Shown here: one piece after another, positions 1 through 8,954 of the stretch
Layout of the letters: each line of letters opens with the position of its first letter
How positions within the stretch are numbered: the first letter of the stretch is position 1
Assembly (NCBI RefSeq): GCF_010211745.1
Contig: NZ_PDWQ01000002.1
Location: 310,001-374,000 of the forward strand
From: Pseudoxanthomonas kalamensis DSM 18571
GTDB lineage: Bacteria; Pseudomonadota; Gammaproteobacteria; Xanthomonadales; Xanthomonadaceae
Reading direction: 5' to 3'
DNA: 64,000 nt
Translations under genes and position numbers: made by a program
Notes under the pieces: model-generated
Seen by the model: the letters and a program-made list of their open reading frames with translations, nothing else
The model's database searches: none
What the model was told of the DNA's origin: nothing

Positions 1-480
<480 letters not shown>

Positions 481-507
481 TCGGCGCAGTCACTCTGTGC
501 AATATGG

Positions 508-534
508 AACGGGCGCCGCGAGGCGCCCGTTTTC
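508..534 (+). terminator. Rho-independent terminator of ahcY
   Basis: A perfect 10-bp stem (508-517 with 522-531) has a GCGA loop and runs into TTTTC. It begins 28 bases after the ahcY stop. The leftward DUF3228 gene ends on the other side, so it may also stop transcripts from that direction, although the T-run is on the rightward side. Confidence 0.8.
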
Positions 535-551
535 ATTCGAGGCAAACTCAT

Positions 552-1109
552 TCAGGGCCGCCAATTGGCGTTCGCCTCCCAGAATTCCACACTGCGCCGG
601 TAGGCCTCGCGGTCCAGCGGCACGCCGGAGCCGCCCTCTTCCACGCCGAGCGCGTTGCGCATCATGGTGATCGGCGCCATCGGGATTTCCTCCGGTCCGG
701 CCGTGTACAGGCAACCGACGATGCCCCAGTCGCCTTCGATGGGGGCGCCCTCCTTCGCCAGTTGCCCGGCGCTGTAGAGGATGACGACCAGGTAATCGGC
801 CACCGGCGGCTCGACGCCTTCGAACCAGCGCACCAGTACCGGCAACTCGTCGCGGCTGCGCGCCTCGTAGGCCGAGCGCAGCAGGTGACGGTTGCCATCG
901 TCGATCGGCACGGTCAGGCAGCGGGTCGAGGTCCAATTGCGATGCACATGCAGCTTGCAGAACGGCGCGTAGCCGTCCAGTACCTTCAGCGGCGGCTCCG
1001 TGTTCAGTCGTGCCTCGAACTGTTCCGGCGTGCAGTCACGGAGGGTGTTGCCGCGCAGCGGGCATGGGAACAGGCGGGTTCGGGCGAACGGGGTCAGGAC
1101 GATCGACAT
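552..1109 (-). CDS. DUF3228 family protein
   Basis: A 185-residue cytosolic protein beginning MSIVLTPFARTRLF. It matches my memory of the DUF3228 family, whose biochemical role is not known. Conserved-looking blocks are FCKLHVHRNW, LVRWFEGVEPPVADY and GDWGIVGCLYTA. The frame stays open for 20 codons upstream, but the ATG at 1109 is chosen because conserved sequence starts there and the upstream part is low-complexity. It lies between ahcY and metF on the opposite strand. No signal peptide or membrane segment is visible. Confidence 0.8.
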   Translation of the reverse strand: MSIVLTPFARTRLFPCPLRGNTLRDCTPEQFEARLNTEPPLKVLDGYAPFCKLHVHRNWTSTRCLTVPIDDGNRHLLRSAYEARSRDELPVLVRWFEGVEPPVADYLVVILYSAGQLAKEGAPIEGDWGIVGCLYTAGPEEIPMAPITMMRNALGVEEGGSGVPLDREAYRRSVEFWEANANWRP

Positions 1110-1228
1110 GCACGGTTCCGAGGACGGCGAATGGCGGTGCATCATCGACCAGCCGGGCGCGCCCGCCAATCTTCACATTCATCTTGATGGAGAGATATAA
1201 TTGCCCCGTCCTTGCCCGGCCCGCCGCC

Positions 1229-2053
1229 ATGACCGCCATCAGCCTCGAGTTCTATCCGCCCAAGACCGACGAACAGCGGCTGCAGCTGGATCGCACGGTG
1301 CGGAAGCTGAAGCCCTTCGGGCCGGAATTCGTGTCCTGCACGTTCGGCGCCGGCGGCTCGACCCTCAGCTACACCGCCGAAACCGTGCGTCACCTGCGCC
1401 AAGGCCACGCCTTGGACGCCGCGCCGCACCTGTCCTGCGTCGGCGGCAGTCGCGAACAGATCCGCGAACTGCTGCAGCTGTACCGCGCCATCGGCTGCCG
1501 GCGCATCGTCGCCCTGCGCGGCGACATGCCTTCGGGCATGGGCCACCCCGGCGACCTGCGCTACGCGACCGACCTGATTGCCTTCATCCGTGCCGAGCAC
1601 GGCGACCACTTCCACATCGAGGTCGGCTGCTACCCGGAAACCCATCCGGAAGCCGAGGACGCGGTGATCGACCTGCGCCACTTCAAGGCCAAGCTCGACG
1701 CTGGCGCCAAATCGGCCATCACCCAGTATTTCTACAACGCCGACGCGTACTTCCACTTCGTCGAAGCGGTACGCAAACTGGGCGTGGAAGCACCAATCGT
1801 GCCGGGCATCATGCCGATCTCCAATTTCAGCCAGTTGCGCCGTTTTTCCGAGCAATGCGGCGCCGAGATTCCGCGCTGGATCGGCAAGCGCATGCAGGCC
1901 TTCGGCGACGATGTCGACGGTATTCGCGAGTTCGGCGCCGATCTGGTCGCGGCGCTGTGCCGGCGCCTGCTGGATGGCGGCGCGCCCGGCCTGCATTTCT
2001 ATACCTTGAACCTGGCCCGCCCGACCCAGGCCGTGCTGTCGCGGCTTAGCTGA
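1229..2053 (+). CDS. metF: 5,10-methylenetetrahydrofolate reductase
   Basis: A 274-residue FAD enzyme that reduces 5,10-methylene-THF to 5-methyl-THF, the methyl donor for methionine synthesis. The N-terminus (SLEFYPPKT), VSCTFGAGGST, VALRGDMP, EVGCYPETHPEA, AITQYFYNAD and VPGIMPISN are the family blocks of the TIM-barrel. The frame is open much further upstream, but the ATG at 1229 gives the normal family N-terminus. With ahcY nearby it serves the same one-carbon/methionine cycle. No riboswitch-like structure was recognised in the 120 bases before it. Confidence 0.96.
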   Translation: MTAISLEFYPPKTDEQRLQLDRTVRKLKPFGPEFVSCTFGAGGSTLSYTAETVRHLRQGHALDAAPHLSCVGGSREQIRELLQLYRAIGCRRIVALRGDMPSGMGHPGDLRYATDLIAFIRAEHGDHFHIEVGCYPETHPEAEDAVIDLRHFKAKLDAGAKSAITQYFYNADAYFHFVEAVRKLGVEAPIVPGIMPISNFSQLRRFSEQCGAEIPRWIGKRMQAFGDDVDGIREFGADLVAALCRRLLDGGAPGLHFYTLNLARPTQAVLSRLS

Positions 2054-2107
2054 ACGACGACGGCATCGCGCATTCCGCGTTCACGCCGGCGACGGTAAGC
2101 TGCACGC

Positions 2108-2686
2108 ATGCGAGCGCTTTGCGGACTGTTGACCCTGCTGCTGGCCTTCGCCAGCATGGGATGGCCGAAGGATGCCGCCGCTCAGCAGGTACAGCGCTGC
2201 ACCAGCCTGAGCGGCGAAACCGTCTACACCGACAAGCGCTGCGAGGATGTCGGCGCGATCGACCGCCTGCCGGACGTGCGCCGGCCTTCGTCGTCCTCGT
2301 ATTACCGGCGTGGCTGCTCGCGCACGCTCAGCGATCTGGTCTACCAGATCACCGCGGCCATCGATGCCAGGGACGTCAACCGTCTGGCCGGGGTCTACCA
2401 ATGGGGGGGCGTCTCCGATGCGACCGCCAACCGCATCCTCGACCGGCTGGAAGCCATCGCGCAGCGGCCATTGGTGGACATCGTGCCGATCCGGCCCGAC
2501 CCGCCTCCGATTCTCGACGAGGAAGGCAACATCGTCGACGACAATGCCGATGGCTATTACCCGCAGACCACGCGCACCCGGCCGACCGGATTGCGGCTGG
2601 AGCAGACTTTGAAGAACAGCGCCACGCCTTCGACCACCGTGTTCGGTCTGCGCCGCGCCTACAACTGCTTCTGGATCACGCTGTAG
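2108..2686 (+). CDS. Exported protein with N-terminal DUF4124-like segment
   Basis: A 192-residue protein with a clear signal peptide (MRALCGLLTLLLAFASMGW, likely cleavage near AAA-QQ). The first mature stretch, with RCTSLSGETVYTDKRC, looks like the short DUF4124-type fold seen in many xanthomonad exported proteins. The rest, including DRLEAIAQRP and a C-terminal YNCFWITL, is not recognised. Four cysteines could form two periplasmic disulfides. Its TAG stop lies inside the inverted repeat that follows. Function unknown. Confidence 0.7.
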   Translation: MRALCGLLTLLLAFASMGWPKDAAAQQVQRCTSLSGETVYTDKRCEDVGAIDRLPDVRRPSSSSYYRRGCSRTLSDLVYQITAAIDARDVNRLAGVYQWGGVSDATANRILDRLEAIAQRPLVDIVPIRPDPPPILDEEGNIVDDNADGYYPQTTRTRPTGLRLEQTLKNSATPSTTVFGLRRAYNCFWITL

Positions 2687-2750
2687 GAGCAGCGTGAGCT
2701 GCGACCTGGCTTTCACGGGAAAGCTTCTTCGCGGCTGACGCCGCTCCTAC
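2683..2750. repeat. REP-like inverted repeat (GTAGGAGC type)
   Basis: The left arm GTAGGAGCAGCGTGAGCTGC and the right arm GCGGCTGACGCCGCTCCTAC are imperfect inverted copies about 28 bases apart. This GTAGGAGC...GCTCCTAC form resembles dispersed intergenic palindromes of xanthomonads and pseudomonads. It sits between two converging genes and overlaps the stop codon of one and the end of the other, so it probably also acts as a bidirectional terminator. Confidence 0.65.
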
Positions 2751-4057
2751 GTCGACGAAAATTTCAGCGTGGCGACCACGCCCTTTTCCTTGCCCGGATG
2801 CACGCCGACCTGCCAGCCATACAGGTCGCACAGGCGGCTGACGATCGACAGGCCGATACCACCACCCTGCGAGCGCCCGGCATGGGCGCCGCGATAGCCG
2901 CGCTCGAACAGTCGCGCAGCGTCTTCTTCGCTCAATCCCGGGCCGGTATCGATCACTTCCACCGCATCGGCCAGCAGCCGCACGGTCACGCTGCCCTCCT
3001 GGGTGTACTTGACCGCGTTGCCGATCAGGTTACCCAGCGCCACCGACAGCGCTGCTTCCGGCGCATCGACGGTCAGGCTGCTTTCGCCCTGCATGTGCAA
3101 CTCCAGCGGCTTGTTGCCCATCTGCGCGCGATGCGCGTCGAGCAACTGCTCGACCACCTTCGCCACCAGCGCATTGCCCTGCCCGCGCTCGTTGCGCGAC
3201 AGCTGCAACAGGGAACTGATCAGGTCGGTACATTGCTGCTCGGCGCGCTGGATCCGCGACAGACGCTGCCGCAGCTTGTCGTCGAGTGCAGGGTTGCTGA
3301 GCATCAGTTCGGTGGCGCCGCGAATCACCGCCAGCGGCGTGCGCAGTTCGTGACTGACGTCGGCATTGAATTCGCGATCGCGCTGAACCATTTCCGTCAA
3401 CCGGTCGGAATAGTCATCCAGCGCCTTGGCCAGTTCACCGACTTCGTCGTCGGGGAAATGCGATGCCAATTGCTTCGGGTTCTCGCTGCCGCGGTAGGCG
3501 CGCAATCGTGCCGCCAGTTCGGATACGGGACTCATAACTCGGGAAGCCGACCACCAGCCGATCAGCAGCGACAGCGCGCCGAAAACGAAAACGGCGACGA
3601 TCAGCCATATCTTGAGCTGCATCTGCCCTTTGCTGCTCTGGGTCATGTTGTAGGCAAGGAAAAACCAGGCATCCGGCGTCTTGCGCACGGCAAGCTTGTA
3701 CGAGAACGGTGCGCCGGTCTCGGCATCCACGCCACTCAGGTTGTGGATGCCGTCCTTGAATTCGTACCAGTCCGGCTCTTCCTGGCGAAGCTTCTCGAAA
3801 CCGTCCGGTCGCACGATCTGTCCGTACATCTGCTGTACGGGCAGATCGGTATTGTTGGGGTCCAGATAGAATCGACGCGCATATCCGTCGATGTTCTGGT
3901 TCATCACGTCTTCGACCAGTTCGTTCTCGACCCTCTGCCGCGCCATGTCGGTCAGATAGGCGAACAGGGCCGTCAGGCCGGTTCCCAGCAGGAAGAAGGA
4001 CAGGATGATGCGGGTCCGCAGCCGCCGCCGGAATGTCCTGCGCTTGCTCACCTGCAA
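2747..4057 (-). CDS. Two-component sensor histidine kinase, ColS-like
   Basis: 436 residues. Order: TM1 about 15-37, a roughly 110-residue periplasmic region, TM2 about 149-168, HAMP, HisKA with DVSHELRTPL (phospho-acceptor His236), then an HATPase domain with GNLIGNAVKYT and DTGPGLSEEDA. It phosphorylates the adjacent response regulator. The pair resembles ColRS/VgrRS systems that answer metal ions in pseudomonads and xanthomonads; an ELVE sequence at 46-49 just outside TM1 is an ExxE-type element of the sort used for metal sensing, but that link is inference. It ends in the REP-like repeat and starts 6 bases after the regulator stop. Confidence 0.88.
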   Translation of the reverse strand: MQVSKRRTFRRRLRTRIILSFFLLGTGLTALFAYLTDMARQRVENELVEDVMNQNIDGYARRFYLDPNNTDLPVQQMYGQIVRPDGFEKLRQEEPDWYEFKDGIHNLSGVDAETGAPFSYKLAVRKTPDAWFFLAYNMTQSSKGQMQLKIWLIVAVFVFGALSLLIGWWSASRVMSPVSELAARLRAYRGSENPKQLASHFPDDEVGELAKALDDYSDRLTEMVQRDREFNADVSHELRTPLAVIRGATELMLSNPALDDKLRQRLSRIQRAEQQCTDLISSLLQLSRNERGQGNALVAKVVEQLLDAHRAQMGNKPLELHMQGESSLTVDAPEAALSVALGNLIGNAVKYTQEGSVTVRLLADAVEVIDTGPGLSEEDAARLFERGYRGAHAGRSQGGGIGLSIVSRLCDLYGWQVGVHPGKEKGVVATLKFSST

Positions 4058-4063
4058 CGTAAA

Positions 4064-4756
4064 TCAGCTGCTGGCGTCGGGGGCAGCGATGCGGTACCCG
4101 ATACCGTGGCGGGTCTGGATATAGGGCGTTTCGAACGGCTTGTCGACCACCGCGCGCAAGCCGTGGATATGCACGCGCAACGAATCCGAATCGGGCAGTT
4201 CCTCGCCCCAGACTCGGGTTTCAAGTTCTTGCCGGGTCACCACCGCCGGCGAAGCCTCCATCAGCGCCTGCAGGATCTTCAGCGCGGTGGGATTGAGCTG
4301 CAGCAGCTTGCCTTGGCGCCGCACCTCGAGCGTATCCAGGTTGTATTCCATCTCGCCCACTTCCAGGATTCGCGTCTGCACCGCCTTGCCGCGACGGGCC
4401 AGGGCGTTCAGGCGCACCTCGACTTCCTGCAACGCGAACGGCTTGACCAGATAGTCGTCCGCGCCCGAATCGAATCCGGCAAGCTTGTTGTCCAGCGTGT
4501 CACGCGCCGTCAGCATCAACACCGGCGTCTGCTTGCGCGCCTCGTTGCGCAGCTTGCGGCAGACCTCCAGCCCGTCCATCCCGGGCAGGTTGAGGTCGAG
4601 CACGATCGCGTCGAACTCGTGCACCACCGCCAGATGCAAACCGGTCACGCCGTCGGCGGCAAAATCGACGGTATGTCCACGGTCTTCCAGATAATCGCCC
4701 AGGTTGGCGGCGATATCGCTGTTGTCTTCGATGACAAGTATGCGCATTTCAGTCAA
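4064..4756 (-). CDS. OmpR-family response regulator, ColR-like
   Basis: A receiver domain with the phospho-acceptor Asp in VLDLNLPG (residue 51 counted from MRILVIEDN), TARD and the Lys of VKPF, followed by a winged-helix DNA-binding domain ending HGIGYRI. The ATG at 4756 overlaps the TGA of the preceding exported-protein gene (ATGA), which implies coupled translation; the ATG at 4747 is an equally good start and gives the standard N-terminus. The receiver sequence is close to ColR. It forms one operon with the exported protein before it and the kinase after it. Confidence 0.9.
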   Translation of the reverse strand: MTEMRILVIEDNSDIAANLGDYLEDRGHTVDFAADGVTGLHLAVVHEFDAIVLDLNLPGMDGLEVCRKLRNEARKQTPVLMLTARDTLDNKLAGFDSGADDYLVKPFALQEVEVRLNALARRGKAVQTRILEVGEMEYNLDTLEVRRQGKLLQLNPTALKILQALMEASPAVVTRQELETRVWGEELPDSDSLRVHIHGLRAVVDKPFETPYIQTRHGIGYRIAAPDASS

Positions 4757-5244
4757 TTCTGTACGGGTGCTTTAAGACCTATGTTTTGCCGAACCGCGTC
4801 TTGTGACTGTTCGCGTGCCCTTCTACGCTCGGCCACTGTCATGCAATTCGTGGTTGTTCGATGCGATCCCACCTTCTTCTCACGAGTGCACACCAGACGA
4901 CTGTCCTCTCCAGCCTGCGTGAGAATCGCGTTCACCAGCTCCTGGTCATTGAACAACTCTGCCTTCTTGGCTTCGTCCAACGTTGTCAATCCGCCTGCAA
5001 CCGCCAATGAGCTGGAAATGCGATCAAGAGCAGTCTTGACCTTCTTGCGATCATCGCTGCTGATCTCGCTGTAAGTTTCACCATCCGCCAGATCACGTTC
5101 GATGGCTTGACGCTGCTCAATGAACGACTGATGCAAATCAAGAATGGAATCCGCGCCAGATGCTGCGGAACCGGATTGAATATTTGCGTACGCAGTACTC
5201 ATCGCAAGGCTGCAAACCAGTAATGCAGGTATCGAAAAACGCAT
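4753..5244 (-). CDS. Small exported protein coupled to a two-component system
   Basis: 163 residues with a signal peptide (MRFSIPALLVCSLAMSTAYA, cleavage after 20). The mature part is predicted mostly helical and charged (LHQSFIEQRQAIERDLADG). The C-terminal element C119-TREKK-x-GSH...C134-MTVAERRR resembles a cysteine-paired motif I recall from several uncharacterised periplasmic proteins of xanthomonads. First gene of the operon, with its stop overlapping the response-regulator start. Base composition is clearly less GC-rich than its neighbours. Function not known; a role in signal input to the kinase is a guess from position. Confidence 0.7.
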   Translation of the reverse strand: MRFSIPALLVCSLAMSTAYANIQSGSAASGADSILDLHQSFIEQRQAIERDLADGETYSEISSDDRKKVKTALDRISSSLAVAGGLTTLDEAKKAELFNDQELVNAILTQAGEDSRLVCTREKKVGSHRTTTNCMTVAERRRAREQSQDAVRQNIGLKAPVQN

Positions 5245-5343
5245 TTCGTCGAACCTCCTAAGATTTCGTGGGATGAATGCTTCGGAAACTGTAGCAGACC
5301 GAACGACAAGTCAAACGCGAAGAAGACACTTCGTAGTCCCCAG

Positions 5344-5375
5344 AAAAAGACCCGGGCGGCACGTGCCGCCCGGGT
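5344..5375 (-). terminator. Terminator downstream of rimK (leftward)
   Basis: A perfect 26-base palindrome at 5350-5375 (13-bp arms) is followed, reading leftward, by CTTTTTC. It lies 155 bases beyond the rimK stop. No other leftward gene ends nearby, so rimK is the natural client. The 286-base gap from 5245 to 5530 otherwise shows only an AT-rich stretch near 5480-5530. Confidence 0.65.
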
Positions 5376-5530
5376 TACAAGAACAACCCCGATTTACCGT
5401 AATCCTGTCGTTTCCAGAGCTGACGTGGTACGTGCAGAGTCGCGGCCCGGATCAAGCTATACCCAGCTCGATTAAGCGCACGTTAAAGTTTTCTTAACCT
5501 GCGAAACTGAACAGGATTTTCCCGCTATCT

Positions 5531-6424
5531 TCATGATCTAAAAGCATTTCTGGAACAAGCTGTTGCGATGTAGTCGATGATCTCGGTACCGATATCGCAG
5601 CCGCAAGCGTGCTCGATGCCTTCCAGTCCGGGGGTCGAATTCACCTCCAGCACCAGCGGGCCGCGGCGGGAGCGGATCAGGTCCACGCCGGCCAGCTCCA
5701 GACCCAAGGTCCGGGTGGCGCGGACCGCCACCTCGGCTTCCTGCGGGCTGATCTCGACCGGCTCGGCGGTGCCGCCCCGGTGCAGGTTGGAGCGGAAATC
5801 GCCTTCCGGCGCCTGCCGGCGCATGCTGGCCACGACCCGGTCGCCGACCACGAAGCAGCGTAGATCGGCACCTTCGGCCTCGGCAATGTATTCCTGCACC
5901 ACGAAGTTGGCGTACAGGCCGCGCAAGGCTTCGATCGCGCCCTTCGACGCCGACGGCTTCTCGGTCAGCATCACCCCCGCCCCCTGGGTACCCTCGGTCA
6001 GCTTGATCACGTGCGGTGGTGGACCCAGCATGTCGAGCAGGTCGGCGGTGTCGTCCGGGTTGTCGCCGAATACCGTGATCGGCAGGTCGATGCCTTCCCG
6101 CGCCAGCAACTGGTGCGCACGCAGCTTGTCGCGCGCGCGCAGGATGGCGTCGGAAGGATTGGGCGTGTAGGCGCCCATCAGTTCGAACTGCCGCAGCACG
6201 GCCGTACCGTAGCGGGTGATCGAAGTGCCGATGCGCGGGATGACGGCGTCGTAGTCGGCGACCGGCTTGCCGCGATAGTGCATGTCGAAACCGCCGCGGG
6301 CGATCCGCATGTAGCAACGCAACGGATCCAGCACGCGAACGCTGTGGCCACGCGCGCGCGCCGCCTCGACCAGACGCCGGGTCGAATACAGCTTGCTGTT
6401 GCGCGAAAGAATCGCCAGTTTCAT
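5531..6424 (-). CDS. rimK: RimK-type alpha-L-glutamate ligase
   Basis: A 297-residue ATP-grasp enzyme that adds glutamate to the C-terminus of ribosomal protein S6. Family blocks: MKLAILSRN at the start, [26 protein letters not shown] in the nucleotide-binding loop, [13 protein letters not shown] and the metal-binding [13 protein letters not shown]. Length is that of bacterial RimK. Start is the ATG at 6424. It is monocistronic, with a tRNA gene about 130 bases upstream on the same strand and a terminator downstream. Substrate specificity within the RimK family cannot be fixed from sequence alone. Confidence 0.9.
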   Translation of the reverse strand: MKLAILSRNSKLYSTRRLVEAARARGHSVRVLDPLRCYMRIARGGFDMHYRGKPVADYDAVIPRIGTSITRYGTAVLRQFELMGAYTPNPSDAILRARDKLRAHQLLAREGIDLPITVFGDNPDDTADLLDMLGPPPHVIKLTEGTQGAGVMLTEKPSASKGAIEALRGLYANFVVQEYIAEAEGADLRCFVVGDRVVASMRRQAPEGDFRSNLHRGGTAEPVEISPQEAEVAVRATRTLGLELAGVDLIRSRRGPLVLEVNSTPGLEGIEHACGCDIGTEIIDYIATACSRNAFRS

Positions 6425-6549
6425 CTTGCACGTGCCCGGTCTTGTTCATGCAACAGAATGACACGCCCTGAACCGTTCCTGGCAGTGCCGGACCGGAACC
6501 GGGGATCGCGGAAAGTCGGCGAGGGCGACTAGTGTGAGAAAGGGGTGAC

Positions 6550-6623
6550 TGGAGCGGGTGAAGGGAATCGAACCCTCGTCGTAAGCTTGGGAAGCTTCTG
6601 CTCTACCATTGAGCTACACCCGC
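6550..6623 (-). tRNA. tRNA-Gly (anticodon CCC)
   Basis: On the minus strand the arms read GCGGGTG / CACCCGC (acceptor), GCTC / GAGC (D arm), an anticodon loop TTCCCAA and a T arm GAGGG-TTCGATT-CCCTT. The anticodon is CCC, reading GGG. The CCA end is encoded (6550-6552). The first anticodon-stem pair (27-43) is G-A, a mismatch, and the last T-stem pair is G-T. The remaining stems pair fully, so the gene appears functional. Confidence 0.93.
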
Positions 6624-6703
6624 ACGGGCGCCCGTTGCAGGCCCCGGGAAAGTTTAGGTGGCGGCCCGGGGCGGCGCAATGGCCCACCCCGGTGCCGAGT
6701 CGG

Positions 6704-8524
6704 TCAGAATCGCCCGCCCAGGGTCAGGTACAGGCTGTTGTCGCTGCCCCCGGATTGGCCGACCGTGCCGATCGCGCCGATGTTGGCCTCCAGCTCGCCG
6801 AGGCCGATCCGCGCGCCCAGCCGCACCACGCCATAGTCCTGGTCCCAGTCGACGCCCGGAACCGCATAGGCGTCCAGCCCGCTTACCGACTCCAGCTGCG
6901 CGAAGACCTGCTCGTCGGCGTCCTCGAACTCATGCCGGTAGCTGGCCTGGAAATACGGGGTCACCCGGTCGTTGATCGCATAGCTGACCTGCCACCCCGC
7001 ATCGAGGGTCAGCGAATCCAGATCCTGGTCGGGATAGGCCAGCGACGTGGAGTTGTCCATGTTTTCGGCATAGCCATCGACCTTGATCTGCTGCATCAAC
7101 AGGCTGGCCACCGGCCCATGCTGCAGCCGGCCTTCGCCCATGCGGTAACCGGCGCTGACGCCGACGCCGAGATTGCTGCCATCGGCGCTGCCGTGATGAC
7201 TGCGGACCGCCGGCCCCAGCACCACGTCGCGCTTCACGTCATAGGACAGCCAGCTGTAGCTGAGCTGGGCATTGACCCAGGCACGGTCGCCATACCAGCC
7301 GGCAAAGCCGCCCAGCGTGGTGTCCGACTGACTGAAATCGCCGCTGTTCTGACCGAAATCCTGGGTGCCCTTGCCGTAGCCGGCAAAGCCGCCGAACACC
7401 CAGTCACCGCGCACGCTGTCCACGCCGAAGCTGCCCGACGGCGCCATCCCGTCGTACAGGTCGCCGTGATCGTAGCGCTGCATGTCGCCACGCAGGCCGC
7501 CCCACCAGCGCAAGCCGTCCTGCTCCGGCTTGCCGTCCAGATGCATGGCGACCATGTCCGCGCGTCCACGGCCAACCACGGCCGCCGAATGCGGCAGGAT
7601 GGAGATCAGGCGCGGACCCTCGATCACCGATACCGCGTACTGCGCCAGCAGCCGGTGGGCGGCGGTGCTGGGATGCACGCCATCAGCGAACGCATAGGTT
7701 TCCGCGGCGGAAGGATCGACATAGTTCAGCGGGCTGCAGGTCAGCGAAGACTCGATGTTGCAGGCGGTCCCGGTGACATTGGCGAAACCGTAGGTCCCCG
7801 GCGCAGCGGCGATCTCGCCGATGAAACTGAAGGTGTCGAGCGGGATCACCCGCAACCCGGCCGCGCCCAGGCTGGAATACAGCGCCTGGTTGTAGGTCGC
7901 CGCAAGCTGGGTACCGGCGGCGACACCCGCCGCGCCCTGGGCGAGGAACTGCGGCGTCTTGCCCAGATCGGGAATGTTGGGCACCAGCACGTACTGCGCA
8001 CCGGCGCCCTGCAGCGTGGCGATGGCGCCGAGCTGGGCGGTGATCGCCGCACCAATGGTCGCTTCCGCCGGCGCACCGGCGGCCACCGCGAACAGGTCGT
8101 TGGCACCCCCCCAGACGGTATAGAGCGCATTAGGATCGGCGCTGCCGCCATTCGCGGCGAGATAATTGCCCGTCTGAGTCAGCAGCGAGGGGACCGGGCC
8201 GAAATCGCTGCTGCGATCCTCGCCCGCAAGCGCGCCACCGACTGCATAGTTGGTCCCACCCTGATTGTCGCTGTCCGCATTGGTTCCGTAATAGTCGGCC
8301 AGGAACTCGGCCCAGACCCAACCCGGGTTGGTGGTGAAACGGCCCAGCACGGCCGCATCCGGACCAGCAACCTGGACCAGCGCGGGCCGGAAATGGCCCG
8401 AGTCGGTCAGGCTGTCGCCGATGAAGACCGTTTCGGAGAACGTGCTGCCGGCCATTGCCGGCGCCGTCGCCAGGGCCAGCGCCGCCGCGAGGGCGGAGCA
8501 GGCCGGGAATTTGATCGATTGCAT
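6704..8524 (-). CDS. GDSL-family esterase autotransporter (EstA-like)
   Basis: 606 residues. Signal peptide 1-25 (ends APAMA). A GDSL/SGNH hydrolase domain follows, with the nucleophile Ser in GDSLTDSG (about residues 36-43), the GGANDL block and the catalytic DGVHPS block. A C-terminal autotransporter beta-barrel of about 270 residues ends in aromatic GGRF. The enzyme is expected to stay on the outer surface and hydrolyse esters, as EstA does. The ATG at 8524 is preceded by AGGAGGG, which fixes the start although the frame is open upstream. Natural substrate unknown. Confidence 0.9.
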   Translation of the reverse strand: MQSIKFPACSALAAALALATAPAMAGSTFSETVFIGDSLTDSGHFRPALVQVAGPDAAVLGRFTTNPGWVWAEFLADYYGTNADSDNQGGTNYAVGGALAGEDRSSDFGPVPSLLTQTGNYLAANGGSADPNALYTVWGGANDLFAVAAGAPAEATIGAAITAQLGAIATLQGAGAQYVLVPNIPDLGKTPQFLAQGAAGVAAGTQLAATYNQALYSSLGAAGLRVIPLDTFSFIGEIAAAPGTYGFANVTGTACNIESSLTCSPLNYVDPSAAETYAFADGVHPSTAAHRLLAQYAVSVIEGPRLISILPHSAAVVGRGRADMVAMHLDGKPEQDGLRWWGGLRGDMQRYDHGDLYDGMAPSGSFGVDSVRGDWVFGGFAGYGKGTQDFGQNSGDFSQSDTTLGGFAGWYGDRAWVNAQLSYSWLSYDVKRDVVLGPAVRSHHGSADGSNLGVGVSAGYRMGEGRLQHGPVASLLMQQIKVDGYAENMDNSTSLAYPDQDLDSLTLDAGWQVSYAINDRVTPYFQASYRHEFEDADEQVFAQLESVSGLDAYAVPGVDWDQDYGVVRLGARIGLGELEANIGAIGTVGQSGGSDNSLYLTLGGRF

Positions 8525-8681
8525 GGATCCCTCCTGGGATTGTCGTACTGGTTCGGGGCAGGCCAGGTCGCCTGCCAGCAGCAGCCGTACGGCTGCGCAT
8601 GGGGACATATGCTTTCACCCCGCACGCCAACACACACGCTGCGCCGCGGCATGAACACGGGGGATCGGCGAGAATGACAGG

Positions 8682-8882
8682 ATGAACATCTTGCTCAACG
8701 GACAGCCCAGAGAACTGACTGCCACGGCCACGGTGGCGGACCTGCTGCAGGTCGAGAACCTGACCGAACGCCGGGTCGCGGTCGAGGTCAACGGCGAAAT
8801 CGTCCCGCGCAGTGCCCATGCCGTGCATGTGCTGGGCGAAGGCGACCGGATCGAGATCGTGCAGGCGATGGGCGGCGGCTGA
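8682..8882 (+). CDS. thiS: Sulfur carrier protein ThiS
   Basis: A 66-residue ubiquitin-like protein carrying sulfur as a C-terminal thiocarboxylate for the thiazole ring of thiamine. MNILLNGQPREL starts the fold, NGEIVPR is the usual central block, and the tail is MGGG, one glycine longer than the common GG end. thiG follows after 72 bases, so the two act together. No THI-box (TPP riboswitch) was recognised in the 157 bases upstream. Confidence 0.93.
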   Translation: MNILLNGQPRELTATATVADLLQVENLTERRVAVEVNGEIVPRSAHAVHVLGEGDRIEIVQAMGGG

Positions 8883-8954
8883 AGGCGCGCCCACGCCATC
8901 GACCAGGCCCTGCTTCGCCCCCCCTCGCCACGCAACATCGGCGATAATCATCGA

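Noticed and set aside
1110-1228. Possible SAM or SAH riboswitch before metF
   Set aside because: No recognisable paired structure or conserved core was found in the short gap; any SAH element would be expected upstream of ahcY, outside the window.
2798-5074. Open frame of 758 codons on the plus strand
   Set aside because: It lies antisense to the kinase, regulator and exported-protein genes, all of which have clear domains; the translation is low-complexity and matches nothing.
8525-8681. Possible TPP riboswitch before thiS
   Set aside because: The THI-box core (CTGAGA, ACCTGA) is absent from the gap.
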